Below, piece by piece: positions 17,374-24,070 of a stretch of 64,000 nt of DNA. The translations under genes were made by a program, and so were the position numbers. Source of the stretch: an uncultured Anaerolineae bacterium. GTDB lineage: Bacteria; Chloroflexota; Anaerolineae; Aggregatilineales; Phototrophicaceae. Numbering within the stretch: position 1 is the first letter of the stretch; every line of letters begins with the position of its first letter. A model generated the notes under the pieces. It searched no databases. It had not been told where the DNA came from and was given only the letters and a program-made list of their open reading frames with translations. The DNA lies in assembly GCA_937944445.1 (NCBI GenBank), contig CALDYP010000011.1, forward strand, positions 62,001 to 126,000. The letters are read 5' to 3'.

Positions 17374-19863
17374 ATGGATAATCAAAGTGTGCCAATCGAT
17401 CCAAGAGCAAAAGGGCAGACGCTCGCAGAATTTGCGATCACGCTGCCCATCCTCCTGCTGCTCTTGTTCGGGATCATCGAGTTTGGTCGGTTGTTTCAAT
17501 CGTGGGTGACGATCCAGAACGCCTCGCGCGCTGCAGCTCGTTACACCATCACAGGCCAGTTCGACGAACGTCGCTACAGCTTCGATATGATCCCTTGCAC
17601 AACTACGCGAGAGAACTTGAACGTTGGCGTCCATGAAGAGCGCCTGTGGACGCCCGCCAACTTCGACGTCATCGCGTTCGAGCAGCAGGTTGGCCCGGAG
17701 ACGTTTGCGAAGCGCTACCGTTACGAGAGCGGGCAGCTTTTCATCCGTGTGCCGATCTATGAAGATTCAGGGCAGCCCGATTCAGAGTTCCTCTACCGCA
17801 CATGGTACGGCGAACGCGACTGCTTCCCTGACCCAGAGAGCGATCAGGATCGGCGTGACATGCTGCGCTTGCCGTCGATCTACGACCAAGCGCGCATCGG
17901 CGCGGCTGGCCTTGCGCTCGATCCCTCGCAGACGAACCTGCGTGATGGCGAGACGCCTGCTCAGATGCTGCGGCGCTTCCTTTACACCCAGTACGGCAAC
18001 CCCAGCCCCAGACTGGACGAGCCAGCCTTTTTCACGGTGACGGTGTGCAGCGCGCGGTCGCGCCGCTTCCCGCCTGAGTTCACCTCGATTGTGAACAACC
18101 CAGACGATCCAACGGGTTCACGGCTGCGCTATCAAACTGCCACGGATACAAATCAGTTTATGTTTGCGCAGGGGGCCTGCGTGCTGCGCGAAACCCCGCT
18201 GCCGAACGTGACCGAGGTGCTGGATCAGTACGGCGTGTCGACGATGGACGCAGGCAGCGCGGGTGAGCGCGTGACGATCATCGTGACCTACAATCATCCG
18301 TTGATTACGCCGCTGCCGTTGGGGCGTTTCGTTCGGTTGCAATCCACCCGCGCAGCCATTAACGAGTCCTTCCGTGTGACGAACGCGGAGCGCGCGCTAG
18401 GCCCCAGCGGTTTCCAAGGGCCGCCTTTCCTGTCGCCGACGCCCATTCCGCCTACCAATACGCCGACCGCGACGATGACGGCCAGCGCTACCTTTACCGC
18501 TAGCGCCACTTCAACCGCAACCGCGACTTCGACGCCGTCGCCGTTCGAGTGCTCCAAGATCACGCTTCAGCCGCTCGCTTTGATCGATAATCGGGTGATC
18601 GTGAGGTTCTTGAACCAGAACGATATCCCGACGTACATCACGGGCGCGCGCCTCGTCTGGGCGAATGATCCTGCGGAACAGGCGTTCCCCAACATGCGCG
18701 TGACGATGTTCACGCTGAATTTGCAAGTGTTCTGGCGTGGCAACGACCCACAGTCTGACACGGATACGCGCAGCGCGGCGATCTTCCCCGCCGGGGACAT
18801 CAACAGCCCGCAGGGTGTGGTCTACATCGGCCCGAGCAACCGCTTCTGGATTGAGCCGTCACCGACGGGCGTTGAGAATGACCCGACGGTGTTTGAAGCG
18901 ACGTTCACCGATGGCCCGACGCGCCTATCCCAGTGGTATCAAGGGTGGGAGTTCTCGGGTTCTGAATTCTACTTCCATAACCCGCTAGGGACAGAGTGTC
19001 GGGTGGCCTTCGTCACGCCGCCGCCGCCGCCCACCCCAACGCCGCCGCCGGTCAACTTCACCCCCAGCCCGACCTTCACGCCGGACTGTGCCTCGAGCCT
19101 GCTGCGCGTGACATTCGAGCGTTTCGACCCCTTCGGTGATGTCGTCCTGCGTGTGACAAACAACCGCACAGTGGACGCCCCGTTCCTCGGGTTTGAACTG
19201 GTCTGGCCTGCGTGGCGCTCGGCTGGGCTAACGCTAGAAAGCGTTGTCGTCAGCACGAACCCGGGCATCAACGCAAGCATCCCCGGCACGGGCACGACCG
19301 TCTGGCAGTCGAACGCGGTGGGTGGCTATCGTCCGCCCGGCGTCGTCGTGGGCCAGCCGAACCCACCGACGGTGACGTCAGCCTATGACACGAGCGCCGG
19401 CGTGTGGCGCGACAACGGCAACCCGTTCCGCGTCGCCTACACCATTGACCCGGGGCCGGGCAGCGTGACCTTTATCTACCTCAACTTCTCAGGGGTGGGC
19501 GCAGTGCGCCTAGACGCGATCGGTGTTGGTGCGTCTGACTTCAACGGGTCCCGCTTCTTTATCGACTGCGGTCGTCCGGGGGGCAGCGGTGGTGGTGGCG
19601 GCGGACGGCCTATAGGGGAAATTTTCCTGAATGAGAATCCGACCCCGCTGCCGACGCAGCCGCCGCGCCCAACTAACACGCCGGGGCCAACGCCGACCTT
19701 CACGCGCACGTTCACGCCCGGGCCGCCGACCAACACGTTTACGCCGGCCCCGCCGACCAGCACAGCTTCACCCGTGCCGACGCAAGGGCCGACCAACACG
19801 CCACCGCCGACGTTCACCCCAACGAACGTGCAGCAGGACTGCCCGACCGGCAACTGCGGTTAG
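17374..19863 (+). CDS. TadE-like surface protein with Pro/Thr-rich linkers
   Basis: About 830 residues. Start at ATG 17374 with GGAG five bases upstream; a GTG six bases earlier is in frame. It opens with a TadE segment (KGQTLAEFAITLPILLLLLF, GIIEFGRLFQSW, NASRAAARYTITG). An external domain of about 280 residues follows, then a Thr/Pro/Ala/Ser linker (about residues 350-390), a beta-rich repeat, a Pro linker, and a second similar beta-rich domain (ITLQPLALIDNRVIVRFLN versus LLRVTFERFDPFGDVVLRV). The protein ends in a long Pro/Thr tail. The two beta domains look like internal duplicates of a wall-spanning module. Linkers of this type are common in secreted Chloroflexota proteins. Its stop overlaps the convergent DUF2085 gene by 4 bases. 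Confidence 0.7.
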   Translation: MDNQSVPIDPRAKGQTLAEFAITLPILLLLLFGIIEFGRLFQSWVTIQNASRAAARYTITGQFDERRYSFDMIPCTTTRENLNVGVHEERLWTPANFDVIAFEQQVGPETFAKRYRYESGQLFIRVPIYEDSGQPDSEFLYRTWYGERDCFPDPESDQDRRDMLRLPSIYDQARIGAAGLALDPSQTNLRDGETPAQMLRRFLYTQYGNPSPRLDEPAFFTVTVCSARSRRFPPEFTSIVNNPDDPTGSRLRYQTATDTNQFMFAQGACVLRETPLPNVTEVLDQYGVSTMDAGSAGERVTIIVTYNHPLITPLPLGRFVRLQSTRAAINESFRVTNAERALGPSGFQGPPFLSPTPIPPTNTPTATMTASATFTASATSTATATSTPSPFECSKITLQPLALIDNRVIVRFLNQNDIPTYITGARLVWANDPAEQAFPNMRVTMFTLNLQVFWRGNDPQSDTDTRSAAIFPAGDINSPQGVVYIGPSNRFWIEPSPTGVENDPTVFEATFTDGPTRLSQWYQGWEFSGSEFYFHNPLGTECRVAFVTPPPPPTPTPPPVNFTPSPTFTPDCASSLLRVTFERFDPFGDVVLRVTNNRTVDAPFLGFELVWPAWRSAGLTLESVVVSTNPGINASIPGTGTTVWQSNAVGGYRPPGVVVGQPNPPTVTSAYDTSAGVWRDNGNPFRVAYTIDPGPGSVTFIYLNFSGVGAVRLDAIGVGASDFNGSRFFIDCGRPGGSGGGGGGRPIGEIFLNENPTPLPTQPPRPTNTPGPTPTFTRTFTPGPPTNTFTPAPPTSTASPVPTQGPTNTPPPTFTPTNVQQDCPTGNCG

Positions 19864-20591
19864 CGCGCTTGCCAGCGGCGTAGTTTCGAACGAAGTTGGC
19901 TGGCTGTATCCTGCATCGCAGCGTCGATGTAGGGGAAGGCCAGCCAAGCGTTCATCAAACCGAACATCGCACCGGTCGCAATCCGGTAAAACGGAGCCGT
20001 TTCGCGCACATCCCACAGCCGAAACGGCTCATAGCTTAGCAGCTGGCTGAACCCGTCGAGGGCAATCGGCATGAAGCCGGCAATCACGTAAATCCACAAT
20101 GGCACGGGGCGCAGGCGTTGGCGCGTGAACGCATACACAATGCCGCCCGTGAAGAGCGCTAGATAGATCGCCACGTCGCGCGCGCAAAGCGTCGTCTTGT
20201 ACCCGATCTGCTCGTTGCCCACGAAGCTCCGCGCGGACAGCACAAACGGCAGGCTGAAATCGTCTGGCGATTTGGGCTGAACGACGTCTGGCAAGCCGCG
20301 AATCACCGTCTCATACGATACCCATGGCGTGCTGGCAATTTCGCGCGGATAGAAGGGCTGCTCCCCGAACAAGAAGATCGAACGAAATGCGAACTGATGG
20401 CACATCGGGCTGTAGAGCGTGTAGAGGACGTTGGCTGGGCCTTCCCAGCCGATCTTCATGAAGGTGGGCGCAGCAAACGGCAGCAGGGCATAAGCGCCGA
20501 TTAAGACCAGCGCAACCCGCAGCCAGTTGTCAGCGAGACGCAGGAGAAAGAAACTTGCGCGCACGCGCGGCGGAAGCGGGGTAGAGGTCAT
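19860..20591 (-). CDS. DUF2085 family membrane protein
   Basis: 243 residues with about five membrane helices. The family signature is visible: YSPMCHQFAFRSIFLFGEQ (CHQ..RS) and a second cysteine motif TTLCARDVAIYLALFTG. Most DUF2085 members have CxxC in the second motif, but here the second cysteine is Asp (CARD). The function of the family is unknown. It is the third gene of the CcdA/TlpA operon, 17 bases downstream of the small TlpA, which hints at thiol-redox dependence of its cysteines. Its stop overlaps the stop of the convergent Tad-like gene by 4 bases (TTAG). Confidence 0.75.
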   Translation of the reverse strand: MTSTPLPPRVRASFFLLRLADNWLRVALVLIGAYALLPFAAPTFMKIGWEGPANVLYTLYSPMCHQFAFRSIFLFGEQPFYPREIASTPWVSYETVIRGLPDVVQPKSPDDFSLPFVLSARSFVGNEQIGYKTTLCARDVAIYLALFTGGIVYAFTRQRLRPVPLWIYVIAGFMPIALDGFSQLLSYEPFRLWDVRETAPFYRIATGAMFGLMNAWLAFPYIDAAMQDTASQLRSKLRRWQAR

Positions 20592-20608
20592 CGGGGATCA
20601 CTCACTTT

Positions 20609-21148
20609 TCAAGGTTGCAACAAAGATCGCAGCGTCGCCTCGCTGGCTGCGCCGAAAACGATGTGGCCTATTCTACCATCAGGGCGCACAACATACGTGC
20701 TGGGTTGGCCGCGCACATGGTAGAGCCGTGTAATGACCAAGTCAGGATCGAGCGTGACAGGCAGTGTCAGAGCGCGCTCACTGAGCCAGCGCTCGACTTG
20801 ATCTGATGGCTCTCCCATGTTAACTGCGAGGACGAACGCCTCTCCCTCATTGTGCAGCGCCTGTAAAATCGGCAGTTCTGCTTCACATGGGGCGCACCAC
20901 GTCGCCCAGAAGTTGATCAGCACAATGCTGTGTGGGCTTGGAACGGCCACCGTGGAGCCGCCCAACAAGCGCGCGTTGATGGGGGGGGCGAAGGCGTTGA
21001 TTTCAGGCGCGACACGCCCCAACCCTTCTGTGTACGTTCCGGTGTAGTCTGAACGTTTTGGGAGGCCTGCCGCGGCTAGGATCAGCGCTGCCACGAGCAT
21101 GAGCACAGCCGCGCCAAGCACGCGGCTAGCTTTGGCGCTGAAGCGCAT
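20609..21148 (-). CDS. TlpA-like membrane-anchored thioredoxin
   Basis: 179 residues. One N-terminal membrane anchor (about residues 8-28) is followed by a thioredoxin-fold domain facing outward. The active site is WCAPC in IVLINFWATWCAPCEAELP. The cis-proline region is RGQPSTYVVRPDGRIG. TlpA/ResA/CcmG-like proteins reduce disulfides outside the cytoplasm, for example during cytochrome c maturation, with electrons supplied by CcdA. The gene begins 23 bases inside the upstream CcdA-TlpA gene, so the pair is probably co-translated. Its domain is clearly similar to the TlpA part of that neighbour, indicating duplication. Confidence 0.85.
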   Translation of the reverse strand: MRFSAKASRVLGAAVLMLVAALILAAAGLPKRSDYTGTYTEGLGRVAPEINAFAPPINARLLGGSTVAVPSPHSIVLINFWATWCAPCEAELPILQALHNEGEAFVLAVNMGEPSDQVERWLSERALTLPVTLDPDLVITRLYHVRGQPSTYVVRPDGRIGHIVFGAASEATLRSLLQP

Positions 21149-23009
21149 CCTCGATCAACGGGGTAAGGGTGTCTGCTGTGACCATTGAATGAAAGGTGTG
21201 CAGGATGATCCCATTCTTCCCGATTAGTAGGGTGGTAGGCTGACCGATGACGCCATAGCTGCGGGTAATGCTTAGCGAATCATCCAGCGCGATGGGGAAC
21301 GTCAGGCTGTGTTCTGTGATGAAGGCGTCGACTGCTTCAGGCGTGTCTCTGACTGCAAGCCCAACCACTACCAGCCCATCTGTGTGAAAACGTTCATGCA
21401 GGGCTTGCAGCTCTGGCATTTCGCGCTCACATGGGGCGCACCATGTGCCCCAGAAGTTGACCAGCACGACCTTCCCGCGCAGGTCTGCCAGCGTGATTAC
21501 CTCGTTGTTGCGTGTGAGAGTCGTAAAGGCGGGCGCGGTATTCCCAACTTCCGCGCCCACCTTCACGGTTTGGCTGGCTAACTCAGTGAGCGTGGCAACC
21601 GCCAGCGGATCGCTGCTGATGGATGAGGTCGTTTGTGGGCTAAGCACGGTGCGGAAGCGGAAGCGGCCTGCTGCGCCGCTCACTGTGATCGTGTAGCGAC
21701 CAGTGGACGGGATGTCCACTTCAGACAGCGCCGTGTGAACTGTGCCGTCTGCGTCAGGGGGCATGGTGGCTTCTGCGATGCGCTGGCCGTCGCGGTCGGT
21801 AACAATGAGTGTTGGGCTGAAGCCCGTGGGATAATCGCTGATCTCGACGTTGATGCGCTGGCCTGCCTCCAATTGCAGGACGAACTGCTGCTTGCTGCCT
21901 TCTAGGAGCGTGACCGTGCTGCCCTGACGCAGCACCAGCGTGTGCAGCGTGCCGTTCAAACAGTCACCGACCTGAGAGGCCGCCAGCCGTTCCTGAAAAA
22001 CGCCTATGCCGCACTCCTCGATGCGAATCGACAGATCAGCGAAGTCGTTGTTCAGCACTTGGGTGAGGCGGGCCATCTGGCCGCTGGCGACCATGACGCC
22101 GATGAGGACGAGCAGTGACCCCGTTACGATCTCAATGCGGTGGACGTGGCGCTGAAGTTTGCGCAGCACCGACTGCGTCTGACCTAGGAGCACCGCTGCC
22201 AGCACAAACGGCACGCCCAAGCCGAACGAATACGCCATGAGCAGCGGCATGGCATAAGCGACATCGCCGGTGTTGGCAGCGACGGTGAGAATCGTCCCGT
22301 AGATAGGGCCGATGCAGGGCGTCCACCCTGCGGAGAATACGACACCCATCAAAAACGAGCCGCCTATGCCCGCGTTGGCAGATGCCTTTGAGAGGTCTCG
22401 GCGCGTGTCGCTGTAAAGCACTGTTTCAATGCGGTCGATGACATCTGACCAAAAGCCGTGCGCCTGTTGAAAACCGCCGCCGAGGACGAGCCACAACCAC
22501 AGCGCCGCGATGAACGGCAAGGCAGCGATGGGTTCGATCAGCCCCCACAGCAGCAGCCCTGTCAACAAGCCGCCGATGATCGCTGTGGTGATGGGCGTTG
22601 CGATCAAGATAGGACGCTGGCGAAGCTGCGCGAAGAGCCAGCGCAGCACCCCCATGAAGTGCAGCCCGAACAGGATGATGATGACGCCGCCGACGCGGCT
22701 GATGATGTCAGTCATCAGGGCGGCGGTGCTGCCGAGGATACTGAACAAGGCGGTAGTGGCTAAACCGATAGACACGAACACAACGGTAAAGCCGGCCACG
22801 AACATCAGGCTGTGGGCGAGCATGTTGGCACGCTGTATGGTGGTTACAGCGTCTGGCAGGCCCTTGCTAGCGCCTTGCAGCGCGAGCGTGTGCGTCATGC
22901 GCCCCCCCATGTAGCCGATGTACGCTGGCACGAGCGGCAGCACACAAGGCGACATGAACGAGAGCAAGCCAGCGATAAATGCTATGCCGAAGCTGACATC
23001 AGGTATCAT
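21126..23009 (-). CDS. ccdA: CcdA-TlpA fusion (cytochrome c biogenesis / thiol-disulfide interchange)
   Basis: 627 residues in three parts. Residues about 1-285 are a CcdA/DsbD-type membrane domain with the paired cysteines in LLSFMSPCVLPLVPAYIGYM and AGWTPCIGPIYG. This part carries electrons from cytoplasmic thioredoxin across the membrane. Residues about 310-440 form a beta-rich external domain resembling pre-peptidase C-terminal (PPC) modules (FVLQLEAGQRINVEIS, TLIVTDRDGQRI, GRYTITVSG). Residues about 480-627 are a TlpA thioredoxin domain with LVNFWGTWCAPCEREMPEL and IGQPTTLLIG. CcdA is normally about 240 residues, so the two C-terminal modules are fusions placing the electron acceptor on the same chain. 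First gene of a three-gene operon. A GGTGAGAG Shine-Dalgarno precedes the ATG. Confidence 0.88.
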   Translation of the reverse strand: MIPDVSFGIAFIAGLLSFMSPCVLPLVPAYIGYMGGRMTHTLALQGASKGLPDAVTTIQRANMLAHSLMFVAGFTVVFVSIGLATTALFSILGSTAALMTDIISRVGGVIIILFGLHFMGVLRWLFAQLRQRPILIATPITTAIIGGLLTGLLLWGLIEPIAALPFIAALWLWLVLGGGFQQAHGFWSDVIDRIETVLYSDTRRDLSKASANAGIGGSFLMGVVFSAGWTPCIGPIYGTILTVAANTGDVAYAMPLLMAYSFGLGVPFVLAAVLLGQTQSVLRKLQRHVHRIEIVTGSLLVLIGVMVASGQMARLTQVLNNDFADLSIRIEECGIGVFQERLAASQVGDCLNGTLHTLVLRQGSTVTLLEGSKQQFVLQLEAGQRINVEISDYPTGFSPTLIVTDRDGQRIAEATMPPDADGTVHTALSEVDIPSTGRYTITVSGAAGRFRFRTVLSPQTTSSISSDPLAVATLTELASQTVKVGAEVGNTAPAFTTLTRNNEVITLADLRGKVVLVNFWGTWCAPCEREMPELQALHERFHTDGLVVVGLAVRDTPEAVDAFITEHSLTFPIALDDSLSITRSYGVIGQPTTLLIGKNGIILHTFHSMVTADTLTPLIEDALQRQS

Positions 23010-23060
23010 GTCTGTTGAACTCTCACCGTTGACAACAGTAAGAATAGCAGCAATTTCTTA

Positions 23061-23098
23061 CATAAAACAGACGACCCTTCTGTGATGGGGTCGCCTGT
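23061..23098 (-). terminator. Rho-independent terminator of the cupin gene
   Basis: Ten bases past the cupin stop on the minus strand is an 11-bp stem (23067-23077 with 23088-23098, one A:C mismatch) around a 10-base loop, followed by TTTTATG. It separates the cupin transcript from the CcdA operon on the same strand. Confidence 0.7.
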
Positions 23099-23107
23099 TA
23101 GTGGTGT

Positions 23108-23440
23108 TTACTGAGGAAGTGAAACCTCAACGCAGCGGACGCCGGTTGTGCCCACTTGTATCCCGTGGCGGACGTTGGGCGCAATCTCAAGCCGATCCCC
23201 CACCCGAAGCCTGACCACAGTGTTTTCATCGGGGAAGCTCACATCGACGCTGCCTTCCACCACGTAGAACACTTTCCGATAGTTGTGCGTGCGGACGGCG
23301 TAGCGGTAATTGGGCGTGTTCTCCCAATGATAGGGGCGGTAGTTTTGCTGTTTGAGGAGGGTGACGATGGTGCTAAGTGTTGGATGTTGATGCCCTGTCC
23401 ACGGCACGACTCGGAAATTATTGCTGACCTTTTTTGCCAT
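23108..23440 (-). CDS. cupin-domain protein
   Basis: About 110 residues from the ATG at 23440, which has GAGGG four bases upstream; an in-frame ATG at 23473 is less likely. A single small cupin barrel: YRKVFYVVEGSVDVSFPDEN is motif 1-like, and RVGDRLEIAPNVRHGIQVG is motif 2-like with the terminal metal-binding histidine. Motif 1 lacks the usual HxH pair, so a metal site is uncertain. Small cupins serve as isomerases, dioxygenases or ligand-sensing domains; the function here is not determined. It is a single-gene unit with its own terminator downstream and an inverted repeat just upstream. Confidence 0.75.
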   Translation of the reverse strand: MAKKVSNNFRVVPWTGHQHPTLSTIVTLLKQQNYRPYHWENTPNYRYAVRTHNYRKVFYVVEGSVDVSFPDENTVVRLRVGDRLEIAPNVRHGIQVGTTGVRCVEVSLPQ

Positions 23441-23455
23441 AGAACCCTCGATGCA

Positions 23456-23471
23456 GCAGTCAGTTGACTGC
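23456..23471. promoter_or_regulatory. inverted repeat upstream of the cupin gene (possible operator)
   Basis: GCAGTCA-gt-TGACTGC, a perfect 7-bp inverted repeat ending 16 bases before the cupin ATG. The position suits a repressor site or an mRNA leader hairpin. No regulator is identified. Confidence 0.4.
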
Positions 23472-23527
23472 ACTACATCCCTTCGATAACTTACGAAACG
23501 TTACAAAATTTTTAGACCTCTGCCATT

Positions 23528-24070
23528 CTAGGATACATGCAAAGATTTTTCAAGAATATAGCATGGTTCTGTGACTTTGCGTAATACGCCGCGATGATCG
23601 AGATATGACCAGTCTCCATTATCCGTGCTGGTAAGTTGGTAACCATGGCGTTGATAGAGGCGCAGGGCGCCTTGATTTGTGCGTGCAACCGAGATGGCCG
23701 CAGTGTGGAACGATATACAGCGCAGGTGGGCCTCGGCGGCTTGCAGCAGGGCACTGCCGATGCCCAGCCCGCGGTAACGCTCCAGCACGTAGAAGCTGTA
23801 CAGATACCCGCGTCGCTGCCACGCCGGGCGTTCAAGCTGGCTGCGACGATGCAGCACGAACAGGCGACCAACAAGCTCATGATTGATTTCAGCGATCAGC
23901 AGGTGGCGGTCGCCGAACTGCTGTTCAACGAACGACTTCCAGAACACGTTGCGAAAGTGGATGAACAACCCGTTCCACTCAAGACGAGGCAGATCATCGT
24001 GTGTCACTTGGCGGATGCACAAGTCGCTTAGGTTGTGGTGGTCACTGGTCATTCCGTCATGAATGGTCAT
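23528..24070 (-). CDS. GNAT family N-acetyltransferase
   Basis: About 180 residues. The acetyl-CoA binding motif A is clear (RYRGLGIGSALLQAAEAHL), preceded by the strand YLYSFYVLERY and followed by AISVARTNQGALRLYQRHGYQL. These are the core elements of the GNAT fold, which transfers acetyl from acetyl-CoA to an amine; the substrate is unknown. Start placed at ATG 24070, with AGGA about nine bases upstream. ATG 24079 is also possible. Either start lies inside the end of the CCA-nucleotidyltransferase gene, so the two are co-transcribed. Last gene of its operon. Confidence 0.85.
   Translation of the reverse strand: MTIHDGMTSDHHNLSDLCIRQVTHDDLPRLEWNGLFIHFRNVFWKSFVEQQFGDRHLLIAEINHELVGRLFVLHRRSQLERPAWQRRGYLYSFYVLERYRGLGIGSALLQAAEAHLRCISFHTAAISVARTNQGALRLYQRHGYQLTSTDNGDWSYLDHRGVLRKVTEPCYILEKSLHVS

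Noticed and set aside
18430-18545. Repetitive ACC/GCG-rich DNA as a possible regulatory or mobile repeat
   Set aside because: It is the coding sequence of a Pro/Thr/Ala linker in the TadE-like protein; similar linkers occur at 19020-19080 and 19645-19830.
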